A DNA stretch of 8,054 nucleotides from Candidatus Faecivivens stercoravium (GCA_018712425.1 DVHA01000286.1:1-8054), one strand, 5' to 3'; shown: positions 1-5,999, counted from the first letter of the stretch. The notes: a model not told the origin generated them from the letters alone. Translations and numbers: made by a program.

Positions 1-15
1 AATTTTCCAGTTTCT

Positions 16-24
16 ATTATAGCA
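16..24 (-). promoter_or_regulatory. Candidate extended -10 promoter firing leftward
   Basis: On the minus strand this reads TGCTATAAT, a perfect extended -10 (TGN plus TATAAT). A C/T-rich TTCCCC lies 17 bp upstream (39-44), a poor -35, but extended -10 promoters tolerate that. Transcription would start at about position 9 and leave the window, implying a gene divergent from the first lipoprotein. No coding sequence of that gene is visible, so this is an inference from one motif. Confidence 0.35.
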
Positions 25-85
25 TAAATGGCGGGGAAGGGGAAGGAGAAGTTTTGGTTTGGGATCGTTTCCCTCCCCTAGCATC

Positions 86-148
86 TCCGGAAAACGATAA
101 TAATCCCTCTGAATTTTGATAGAAAGTTTCAAAACTACCTGCTATACT
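86..148 (+). promoter_or_regulatory. Promoter region of first solute-binding lipoprotein gene
   Basis: The region holds TCCGGAAA (86-93), a related TCTGAAT (108-114), TTGATAG (116-122) and TATACT (143-148). The same boxes occur at exactly the same distances upstream of the second lipoprotein gene (2127, 2149, 2157, 2184), which is the main reason to call this a promoter. The TTGATA-to-TATACT gap is 21 bp, too long for an ordinary sigma-A promoter, so an activator binding the upstream boxes is a reasonable inference. An alternative is TTTCAA (127-132) with TATAGA (151-156), 18-bp spacer. Confidence 0.5.
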
Positions 149-161
149 GGTATAGACCATT
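146..161 (+). promoter_or_regulatory. DasR/NagR-like (GntR-HutC family) operator candidate
   Basis: The sequence ACTGGTATAGACCATT matches, at 14 of 16 positions as I recall it, the DasR-responsive element ACTGGTCTAGACCACT, and it also resembles NagR/YvoA sites of Bacillus. It has the GT-N-TA-N-AC core of HutC-subfamily GntR regulators. It overlaps the end of the -10 element and the expected start site, a normal place for a repressor. A second reading of the same bases is the perfect inverted repeat CTATAC-TG-GTATAG (142-155). It is absent from the second lipoprotein promoter. Which regulator binds is unknown. Confidence 0.5.
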
Positions 162-171
162 TAACCATTTA

Positions 172-203
172 GTAGATCGATCTACCCGGTTGATCCTGAC
201 CGG
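172..203 (+). promoter_or_regulatory. Two abutting inverted repeats in the leader of the first lipoprotein gene
   Basis: GTAGATCGATCTAC (172-185) is a perfect 14-bp palindrome. It is followed at once by CCGGT-TGATCCTG-ACCGG (186-203), a 5-bp stem with an 8-nt loop. They lie between the expected transcription start and the ribosome-binding site, so they could be a DNA operator, a 5' RNA hairpin, or both. No known family is recognised. Confidence 0.35.
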
Positions 204-229
204 ATTCAATCAGAAAGGACCAATAGAAT

Positions 230-1801
230 ATGAAAAAGAAAAGAGCTTTAAGCCTTTTGGGCGTACTTTTGATTACAGCTTCCCTGGCTTCCTGCGGCGG
301 GCCTTCTTCCCAGGACGGAAGCCCCACCGATACAGCTTCCGATCCTTCCGGGGCCTCTGCATCCGGGACGTCGGAGCCGGCCGAGTGGGCCCCAAACTTC
401 GACGAAGAGCCCTACACCGTCCATTTCCAGTACCTGGTTGGCGCTGAACAACCCGGCCAGGCCGCTGTTGACGCGGCGGTCAATGAGCTTGCCCTTAAGG
501 AACTGAATATGAACGTTGAGCTGATTCCCCAGACCGGCGGCACCTGGGCACAGACCCTTTCGATGTCGCTGGCGGCCAACGAGCCGATGGACCTGTTTGC
601 CGGCGGTTCGGACAGCTTTGGTACATTCATCGAGTCGGGCTATATCCTTGACTGGTCGCCTTATCTTCAGTATCTGCCGGATGTTGTGGAGACGCTGGGA
701 GAGGATATCAATGCCGGCTATGTCGATGATTTTCTGGTTGGCTTTACCCAGATGAAGGAGCGCGGCTACCAGCCCGGCCTGATTGCCCGCAAGGACATTA
801 TGGATGAGCTGGGTTACAGCCCTGAAGATTTCCATGTTACCATTTCGGATCGTTCCAGCTATGACAAATTGACCGAGCTGTTTGCCGCTGTCCAGGCAGC
901 ATACCCGGATATGCTGGTACTTGGCGGCCCTTCCACGCCCGCGACGTATGGCGTTGACCTTGCCGACTGCCTCGGCAACAACTTCGGGATGCTGGATGAT
1001 TTTGGACAGAGCACCGAGATCATCAACTATTTTGAAACCGACAATTTCCGTTTCCTCTGCGAGCTTTCCCGCGACTGGTTCCTGTCCGGCTACCTGTCGG
1101 CAGATGCCGCGACGACTACCGACTGGGGTACGGTCCTGGTCAAGGCGGGCAACTGCTTTGGCTATTTCACCCGTATCAAGCCCAACGCGGACGTTGAGGT
1201 CAAATCTCAGACGGGCTATGAAGTTTATACCATTCCGGTTTCCGATACAGTCGTTACCTCCTCCTTCTCGGTTAACGCAATGGTTTATATGCTGGCCAAT
1301 GCTTCTGAAGACCCGGCAAAGGCAGCCGCTTTCTACAACTGGGCGTTTGCCAGCCAGGAATTTGAAGACCTGATCAACTGGGGCGTAAAAGGCGTTGACT
1401 GGGTTGAGAACGAAGAGGGTCTCGCCACCTATCCGGAAGGGGTCGACGTCACCACTGTCTCTTACCACAACGACTTCGGTTATGCCTATCCCAACCAGTT
1501 TGCCGGCCACGCCTGGGAAGGAAACGACCCGGATATTTGGGAGCAGTATAAAGAATATAACGCCTCCCTCCTCCGCTCGAAGGCTTTTGGTTTTAACTTT
1601 GACTCTACCGTTGTGGCCAATGAGATTTCCGCCTGCAATGCGGTTTTTGACCAGTATGATAACGATATCTTTACCGGTTCGATTGATATCGCGGAAGGTA
1701 TTGATGCGATGAACCAGGGCCTGTATAATGCCGGCCTGCAGACCATCATGGACGAAAAGCAGCGCCAGCTGGATGAATGGCTGGCGGAACAGGAAGGATA
1801 A
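230..1801 (+). CDS. Extracellular solute-binding lipoprotein, LplA/YtcQ type (DUF3502), paralog 1
   Basis: This is a 523-residue substrate-binding lipoprotein of a carbohydrate ABC importer (family 1 solute-binding proteins). Residues 1-22 are a lipoprotein signal peptide: KKKR start, hydrophobic core, lipobox LASC with the lipidated Cys at 22. A Ser/Thr/Pro/Asp-rich tether runs to about residue 50, before the WAPNFDEEPYTVHFQY segment that opens the binding domain. The last 80 or so residues (GFNFDSTVVANEI, then AGLQTIMDEKQRQLDEW) fit the DUF3502 C-terminal domain of LplA/YtcQ proteins, which are linked to complex oligosaccharide uptake. The start is supported by AAAGGA at 214-219, 10 nt upstream, and by the signal peptide. 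No permease or ATPase is present, and a terminator follows directly, so it appears monocistronic in this window. The second lipoprotein is roughly two thirds identical by eye. The ligand cannot be read from the sequence. Confidence 0.93.
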   Translation: MKKKRALSLLGVLLITASLASCGGPSSQDGSPTDTASDPSGASASGTSEPAEWAPNFDEEPYTVHFQYLVGAEQPGQAAVDAAVNELALKELNMNVELIPQTGGTWAQTLSMSLAANEPMDLFAGGSDSFGTFIESGYILDWSPYLQYLPDVVETLGEDINAGYVDDFLVGFTQMKERGYQPGLIARKDIMDELGYSPEDFHVTISDRSSYDKLTELFAAVQAAYPDMLVLGGPSTPATYGVDLADCLGNNFGMLDDFGQSTEIINYFETDNFRFLCELSRDWFLSGYLSADAATTTDWGTVLVKAGNCFGYFTRIKPNADVEVKSQTGYEVYTIPVSDTVVTSSFSVNAMVYMLANASEDPAKAAAFYNWAFASQEFEDLINWGVKGVDWVENEEGLATYPEGVDVTTVSYHNDFGYAYPNQFAGHAWEGNDPDIWEQYKEYNASLLRSKAFGFNFDSTVVANEISACNAVFDQYDNDIFTGSIDIAEGIDAMNQGLYNAGLQTIMDEKQRQLDEWLAEQEG

Positions 1802-1827
1802 GCCTCTATTCTCCAATCGTAAAGGAA

Positions 1828-1853
1828 AAAGCCTGTGGTTTTCCACAGGCTTT
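1828..1853 (+). terminator. Rho-independent terminator after the first lipoprotein gene
   Basis: An 11-bp perfect stem (AAAGCCTGTGG / CCACAGGCTTT) closes a TTTT loop 26 nt after the stop codon. The 3' tail TTTCAGTTTG is only moderately U-rich. It should separate the two lipoprotein genes transcriptionally. Confidence 0.8.
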
Positions 1854-1856
1854 CAG

Positions 1857-2126
1857 TTTGTCGAAAAAGTCTTTTTTGAGCATTTTTTGGGTGCTGCGCA
1901 CGCTTCGTTATCAGTGGCAAAGCCGTGGTCAGCTTCGGAAGTATGGAAAGTGAGCGCCTGGGAAAGGGCTCTGCCCTCTCCACTCCCGCGATTTTTTGAA
2001 AAAAAAACGAGTAAAACTTTTCATTCTGCGCCCGTTTCTTTGTCACTTTAACGCCAGCGCCGAATGGGCCGCCTGCGGAGCAAAATCTTTTAGGGATTTG
2101 GAAATAAGAGAGGTTTTTTAAATATG
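1857..2126. other. Gene-free spacer between the lipoprotein genes
   Basis: I see no credible gene here. Frames that open across it continue antisense or out-of-frame reading of the first lipoprotein and lack ribosome-binding sites. It holds homopolymer A/T runs (1861-1885, 1991-2008), a GC-rich hairpin-bearing part (1960-2022, listed separately) and then AT-rich sequence leading to the second promoter. Confidence 0.6.
1960..2022. repeat. Possible dispersed intergenic repeat with GGGCTCTGCCC core
   Basis: A small hairpin core, AAAGGGCTCTGCCCTCT, is followed by a C-rich stretch, then TTTTTTGAAAAAA and AAACTTTT. This order (GGGC-AGA-GCCC hairpin beside a T-run/A-run inverted repeat) resembles intergenic elements I recall as common in Oscillospirales genomes. 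Only one copy lies in the window, so calling it a repeat rests on recall, not on comparison. Confidence 0.3.
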
Positions 2127-2189
2127 TCCGGAAATCAACAAAAACACCTCCGGAATTTGATAGCAATTCCGTTTTTGCCGTGATATAAT
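2127..2189 (+). promoter_or_regulatory. Promoter region of second solute-binding lipoprotein gene
   Basis: The boxes are TCCGGAAA (2127-2134), TCCGGAAT (2149-2156, 22 bp downstream of the first), TTGATAG (2157-2163) and a consensus -10 TATAAT (2184-2189). The start site is expected near 2196. Spacings match the first lipoprotein promoter base for base. The only -35 candidate at 17 bp is TAGCAA (2161-2166), which is poor, so activation by a protein bound at the two TCCGGAA boxes is likely (inference). Confidence 0.6.
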
Positions 2190-2200
2190 ATATCCTATAA

Positions 2201-2229
2201 GTTGCGCATAAAGTGCAACGATATTGCAC
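2201..2229 (+). promoter_or_regulatory. Overlapping inverted repeats at the start of the second lipoprotein transcript
   Basis: Three related half-sites overlap. GTTGCGC (2201-2207) pairs with GTGCAAC (2213-2219) across ATAAA, with one G-U pair. GTGCAA (2213-2218) also pairs perfectly with TTGCAC (2224-2229) across CGATA. The middle element cannot pair with both at once, so these are either tandem operator half-sites or mutually exclusive RNA hairpins just after the expected start of transcription. A further stem, CCGGG/CCCGG (2245-2249 with 2256-2260), and a GTGCAC (2263-2268) lie before the ribosome-binding site. Confidence 0.4.
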
Positions 2230-2289
2230 GGAATAGCTAAATTGCCGGGCGCGGTCCCGGAAGTGCACCATCTAAGGAGGCAAAACGAC

Positions 2290-3891
2290 ATGAAAAAACG
2301 AGTCCTTTGCAGCATTCTCGCGGCATCGATGGCAGCGGCGGCCCTTGTATCCTGCTCGAGCGGCGGCGAGAGTTCCACCGCTTCTACGGACAGCAGCACC
2401 TCCGCTTCGGACAGCACGGCGTCTGCCGAGAGCGGTTCGTCTGAGGAATCGTCTGAGACGGCGGCCTGGACCCCGAATTTTGACGAAGAGCCCTACACCG
2501 TCCACTTCCAGTACTGTGTCGCCGCTGAAGGCACCGGCCTGGATGGCGTACAGGAAGCCGTAAACGAGCTGGCTCTGGAAGAAATCAACATGCAGGTCGA
2601 CCTGATCCCCCAGACGATGGGTACCTGGACGCAGAACCTGTCGATGATGCTGGCGGCCAATGAGCCCCTTGACCTCTTCCTCAATGGTTCCGGCAACTTC
2701 GGCACCTTTATCGAATCCGGGTATATGCTGGACTGGAACGACTATCTGCAATATGTCCCGGACGTCCTCGAGGGAATGGGCGAGGACGCCTATTCGGCCA
2801 ACGTTGGCGGCTTCCTTGCCGGTTTCTCCCAGATGAAGGAGCGCGGCTATCAGGGCGGTCTGGTTGCCCGGAAGGACATCATGGATGAACTGGGGCTGTC
2901 TCCCGACGATTTCACTGTTGATATTAACGATATCGATTCCTTCCAGCAGTTGGATGACCTGTTTGCCGCAGTGAAAGAAGCGCATCCGGATATGGTTGCG
3001 GTGGGCGGTTCTGGTGTTGCGTCTTTTGGCGGCAACTTTGCCGACAACCTGGGCGACAACTTCGGTATGCTGCTGAATTATGGCCAGGATCTGGAAGTTG
3101 TGAACTACTTCGAGACCGACCAGTACCGCGACCTGTGCGAGATTGCCAGACGCTGGTTCCAGGCCGGCTTTGAATCGGCTGACGCGGCTACCACCACCGA
3201 TTCGGGCGAAACGCTGATGAAGGCCGGCAACCTGTTCTCCTACTTGACCAACGTCAAACCCAATACCGATGTTGAAAAACTGGCGCAGACGGGTTATGAA
3301 GTATACGTTATCCCGATCCAGCAGGAGGTTATGACCACTTCGATGTCGATCAACGCGATCGTTTACTCGCTCGCTAACGCTTCTGAAGACCCGGTGAAGG
3401 CTGCTGCCTTCTACAACTGGTGCTACCAGAGCGGGGAGTTCCAGGATCTGATCAACTGGGGCGTTGAAGGGGTTGACTGGGAAGAGAAGGAAGACGGTAC
3501 CGCCGGTTATCCGGAAGGGGTTGACGCTTCCAGCGTCTCTTATCATCAGGACTTCGGATGGGCCTATCCCAATCAGTTCGCCGGCCATCCGTGGGAAGGC
3601 AACGATGTCGATGTTTGGGAACAGTATGAAGAGTATAACGCCGGCCTGCTGCGGTCTAAAGCATATGGCTTTACCTATGATTCGACCCCGGTCGCGAACG
3701 AGCTCGCCGCCTGCACGTCGGTTTACGACCAGTATGACAACGATCTGAACTTCGGCACGATTGATACCGAATCCGGTATCCAGCAGCTGAACGACGCTCT
3801 TTACGGCGCCGGCCTCCAAACGATTATGGATGAAAAACAGACCCAGCTGGATGCCTGGCTGGCTGAGAACGGCGAAGGCGCCGAAGGATAA
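2290..3891 (+). CDS. Extracellular solute-binding lipoprotein, LplA/YtcQ type (DUF3502), paralog 2
   Basis: This is a 533-residue carbohydrate-type substrate-binding lipoprotein paralogous to the upstream one, with the same order of segments. The signal peptide MKKRVLCSILAAS ends in lipobox LVSC, lipid on Cys22. A Ser/Thr/Glu tether (about 23-58) then precedes WTPNFDEEPYTVHFQY. The C-terminal DUF3502-like region includes GFTYDSTPVANEL and AGLQTIMDEKQTQLDAW. The start at 2290 has AAGGAGG (2274-2280) 9 nt upstream and gives a proper signal peptide; a TTG at 2224 in frame would add 22 non-signal residues and is rejected. The gene stands alone between two terminators, with no permease nearby, so its importer partners must be elsewhere or it shares those of paralog 1. 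The two paralogs may bind related but distinct glycans (inference). Confidence 0.93.
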   Translation: MKKRVLCSILAASMAAAALVSCSSGGESSTASTDSSTSASDSTASAESGSSEESSETAAWTPNFDEEPYTVHFQYCVAAEGTGLDGVQEAVNELALEEINMQVDLIPQTMGTWTQNLSMMLAANEPLDLFLNGSGNFGTFIESGYMLDWNDYLQYVPDVLEGMGEDAYSANVGGFLAGFSQMKERGYQGGLVARKDIMDELGLSPDDFTVDINDIDSFQQLDDLFAAVKEAHPDMVAVGGSGVASFGGNFADNLGDNFGMLLNYGQDLEVVNYFETDQYRDLCEIARRWFQAGFESADAATTTDSGETLMKAGNLFSYLTNVKPNTDVEKLAQTGYEVYVIPIQQEVMTTSMSINAIVYSLANASEDPVKAAAFYNWCYQSGEFQDLINWGVEGVDWEEKEDGTAGYPEGVDASSVSYHQDFGWAYPNQFAGHPWEGNDVDVWEQYEEYNAGLLRSKAYGFTYDSTPVANELAACTSVYDQYDNDLNFGTIDTESGIQQLNDALYGAGLQTIMDEKQTQLDAWLAENGEGAEG

Positions 3892-3926
3892 TTTCCTGTA
3901 TCCATTTTTTTCAGCATCTATATAGC

Positions 3927-3960
3927 AAAACCCCCGGAAAGGTAAAACCTTCCGGGGGCT
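3927..3960. terminator. Bidirectional terminator between convergent lipoprotein and GH43 genes
   Basis: The stem CCCCCGGAA/TTCCGGGGG plus GG/CC, with one bulged A, closes a TAAAA loop (3931-3958). It lies between the stop codons at 3891 (plus) and 3968 (minus). On the minus strand it is followed by TTTTGCTATAT, a good U-tract. On the plus strand the tail CTTTGTATGTT is weaker. It probably serves both genes. Confidence 0.85.
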
Positions 3961-3967
3961 TTGTATG

Positions 3968-5521
3968 TTATTCTGCTTCCGGCGCAATGCCGAAGGCGGT
4001 GAAGTTGAGAAGCGCCGGACGGATGCCCTTCGGCCAGCCCAGCAGCCGCATCCGCAGCCGGATGGCCCGTTTGGTCTCAAAGGTACGGTAATCGACCGCA
4101 AGGTCGGTTTCGTTCTCCGACGCGTTAACCAGCGTAAACCAGTCGTCCCCCATCGCCGAGGCGTTCCCCTCGATGACATACCGGTAAGGCCCGGGGACGA
4201 TCCCGCCGTCGAGGAAGAGCCCTGTGTCCTTCCACATCAGCCGGACGGCCGAGACGTTGTAGGGGGCCTGTAAGAGCACCTCAATCGTGGGGGCCTTGTC
4301 CGATTCCTCCGGCTCCCACCAGGTGTGCATCGCCTCGTCGAAGGCGTAGAGGGTCCGGTGGCCGGACTTGTAGGAGCTGCATTTACTGGGCTTGAAGAGG
4401 GTCAGCGGGACAAGCCCCGCCTCGTTGCCCTTGCCGGGCTCGTCGAGGACGCCGGGGTTATACTGGGGCACTTCGCAGCCGGTGCGGGCGTGCAGTGTCC
4501 CGTCGGGGAGGATTTCCACCGGGTCCATGCCGATCCGGCGCTCAAAATTGTGGTCGACGCAGACCGGGATGGTGTAGAAGCACCAGAGGGTATCCTTCGG
4601 CCCTCTGACGATCGAGCCGTGGCCGCCGCCCCGGACAAACCCCTGCCGCGAGCGGGAGAAGGGGCTCCCTTCCATCAGGGTGAAGTCCCCCAGCGGGCTG
4701 TCGGAGATGTAGGCGCCCATGGCGTAGTTGTAGTATTCGGTGCCGGAGCAGGAATAGGTGAGGTAGTAGCGGCCGTTCAGTTTCACCATCCAGCTGCCTT
4801 CGATGAAGCCCTTTTTCCAGTCCTCGTTGTTGCCGCCGAACCGCTCCCACCAGTGGTGGGGGTCAAATCGGAAGAGGAGTTTGGGGAAGGTTTTGAGATG
4901 GTTCGGGTTTTCCGGGTCCATTTCCGCCCCGAAGATCGAGACGCCGAGGCCGAAGTAGAGGTAGCAGCGGTTGTCGTCGTCCTTAAAGATCATGACGTCG
5001 CCGACTTCCATCTCCCGGCCGTCCGGCAGCGTCCATTCGCCCACCTTCTCCCAGGGCCCGAGGGGGGAATCCGAGACGAAGAGGGGGGTGCGGTTGGCGG
5101 CGGCGTAGAACTTTCCGTTCCACTTTTCGACGGTCGGGGCCATCGGGGCGGAAATCGGCAGCCAGGTCTCGTCGTAGTGAGGGGTCCAGTGGACGAGGTC
5201 GTCGGAATCGTAGACCATCCCGGAAGTGACATAGAGGTAGTACCGCCCGTCAAAGCAGTAGCAGCTGGGGTCGGCGGTCGCCCGGACGTCATTCTCCGGC
5301 ACGCAGCCGTAGCCGGGGGAGAAGACCCCCTCCATCGGGGCAATCTCCGCTTCCGGGACGCCGCTTTCCCGCATCAGGTCGGCTTCGGACACCAGTTTTT
5401 TGTCCCCGCGGCCCCAGTCGGACAGCTTGCGGACGCTTTTGACCTCCAGGCAGGGGTAGTCGGGCAGGACAATCGGGTTTATGTAGGTGTTCTGGATGGA
5501 TTTTTCCGTTTGGATGTTCAT
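3968..5521 (-). CDS. Cytoplasmic glycoside hydrolase family 43-like protein
   Basis: This 517-residue protein has GH43 five-bladed beta-propeller features, a family of alpha-L-arabinofuranosidases, beta-xylosidases and related enzymes. Visible motifs are ATADPSCYCFDGRYYLY with the likely general base Asp84, VGDVMIFKDDD with the likely pKa-modulating Asp175, IEGSWMVKLNGRYYLTYS with the likely general acid Glu241, and GGGHGSIVRG with His301, the usual central-channel histidine. From about residue 375 to the end is a second beta-rich domain resembling an F5/8-type (discoidin) or CBM-like module. No signal peptide is present, so it should act on imported oligosaccharides in the cytoplasm. The start at 5521 has GAAAGGAG seven nt upstream and a promoter at 5582-5610; an in-frame extension to 5692 would begin upstream of that promoter. 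Substrate and subfamily are not determined. It faces the two lipoprotein genes, which suggests a shared glycan pathway. Confidence 0.88.
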   Translation of the reverse strand: MNIQTEKSIQNTYINPIVLPDYPCLEVKSVRKLSDWGRGDKKLVSEADLMRESGVPEAEIAPMEGVFSPGYGCVPENDVRATADPSCYCFDGRYYLYVTSGMVYDSDDLVHWTPHYDETWLPISAPMAPTVEKWNGKFYAAANRTPLFVSDSPLGPWEKVGEWTLPDGREMEVGDVMIFKDDDNRCYLYFGLGVSIFGAEMDPENPNHLKTFPKLLFRFDPHHWWERFGGNNEDWKKGFIEGSWMVKLNGRYYLTYSCSGTEYYNYAMGAYISDSPLGDFTLMEGSPFSRSRQGFVRGGGHGSIVRGPKDTLWCFYTIPVCVDHNFERRIGMDPVEILPDGTLHARTGCEVPQYNPGVLDEPGKGNEAGLVPLTLFKPSKCSSYKSGHRTLYAFDEAMHTWWEPEESDKAPTIEVLLQAPYNVSAVRLMWKDTGLFLDGGIVPGPYRYVIEGNASAMGDDWFTLVNASENETDLAVDYRTFETKRAIRLRMRLLGWPKGIRPALLNFTAFGIAPEAE

Positions 5522-5581
5522 GGTATGGCTCCTTTCGGCACGGGCCCGGGCACGGACGCCGGAACCCATTACTTTTTCTTT

Positions 5582-5610
5582 ATTGTATGATATTTCCCGG
5601 CGAAATGCAA
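5582..5610 (-). promoter_or_regulatory. Sigma-A-type promoter of the GH43-like gene
   Basis: On the minus strand, TTGCAT (-35, 5610-5605) is followed after a 17-bp spacer by TACAAT (-10, 5587-5582). The expected start is near 5575, giving a leader of about 54 nt to the ATG at 5521. This position fixes the shorter start of the glycosidase. None of the TCCGGAA boxes seen at the lipoprotein promoters occurs upstream of it. Confidence 0.7.
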
Positions 5611-5717
5611 GAAATTTTAGCAAAAGAGTCGGTTTTGGAACAATCGGGGACGGGAAAGTGACAGGGACCGCCCGAAAGGACCGTAGTTCCATCGGATATG
5701 CTTTCGCGGATAAAAAT

Positions 5718-5758
5718 GTCCGGAAAGGGATGGGAAGTTTCCCACCGGCTTTCCGGAC
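5718..5758 (-). terminator. Rho-independent terminator of the toxin-antitoxin operon
   Basis: The 10-bp perfect arms GTCCGGAAAG (5718-5727) and CTTTCCGGAC (5749-5758) enclose an inner TGGGA/TCCCA stem. On the minus strand the hairpin is followed by ATTTTTA, a U-tract. It sits about 10 nt beyond the stop codon of the antitoxin-like gene and before the GH43 promoter, insulating the two. Confidence 0.8.
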
Positions 5759-5768
5759 TGGTTTTCGG

Positions 5769-5987
5769 TTATTGATACTGGCTTAAGTCGTCCCAGTCGA
5801 TTTCATCTTCCGGGATAAAGCCGCTTGTTTCCGCCTCCTGCATCTGTGCGGCCTCTTCCGGCGTTACTTTTGTAAAGTCAGGATCCCAGGCCAGTACCAG
5901 CTTTTTGACAAACTCGCGGGCGAACTGCTGGTCGCTCTCCGGGAGCATATCGACCATCCGCGCAATATCCATCGCAATAGCAGACAT
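5769..5987 (-). CDS. Small acidic protein, probable antitoxin partner
   Basis: This 72-residue acidic protein has a helical N-terminal part (DIARMVDMLPESDQQFAREF) and an acidic tail ending EDEIDWDDLSQYQ. It matches a kind of small Firmicutes protein usually encoded beside RelE/ParE-like toxins, with a W-D-P-D-x-T-K-V-T-P-E-E-A segment. No DNA-binding ribbon-helix-helix or HTH is evident by eye. The start at 5987 has a strong AAGGAGGG (5994-6001) that overlaps the toxin stop codon; 12 nt separate the two genes, implying translational coupling. The role as antitoxin comes from size, acidity and position only. Confidence 0.7.
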   Translation of the reverse strand: MSAIAMDIARMVDMLPESDQQFAREFVKKLVLAWDPDFTKVTPEEAAQMQEAETSGFIPEDEIDWDDLSQYQ

Positions 5988-5999
5988 TTATATCCCTCC

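Noticed and set aside
172..203. Riboswitch or T-box in the leader of the first lipoprotein gene
   Set aside because: The leader is only about 75 nt and lacks any known riboswitch core or T-box motif; only simple inverted repeats are visible.
248..1846. Long minus-strand open frame opposite the first lipoprotein gene
   Set aside because: It mirrors the real gene, has low-complexity, unrecognisable protein sequence and no ribosome-binding site. The plus-strand reading has a signal peptide and family motifs.
1861..1885. A second terminator in the A/T runs after the first lipoprotein gene
   Set aside because: AAAAAG/CTTTTT can pair only with a loop too small or with A-U pairs alone, so it is too weak to count as an independent terminator.
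2224..2289. 22-codon extension (TTG start) of the second lipoprotein
   Set aside because: It would bury the lipoprotein signal peptide behind non-signal residues, and the AAGGAGG lies inside the extension, correctly spaced for 2290.
2272..4179. 635-codon minus-strand open frame opposite the second lipoprotein gene
   Set aside because: It is antisense to a well-supported gene, crosses the bidirectional terminator and overlaps the end of the GH43 gene. The product is Arg/Val/Gly-rich without recognisable domains.
4325..5590. 421-codon plus-strand frame opposite the GH43 gene
   Set aside because: The translation is the Val/Gly/Asp/Ala-rich type expected from the antisense of GC-rich coding DNA. 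The minus-strand reading has GH43 catalytic motifs, a promoter and a Shine-Dalgarno.
5522..5692. 57-codon N-terminal extension of the GH43 protein
   Set aside because: It would begin upstream of the promoter at 5582-5610, has no Shine-Dalgarno at its start and is Arg-rich. The ATG at 5521 has a good ribosome site.
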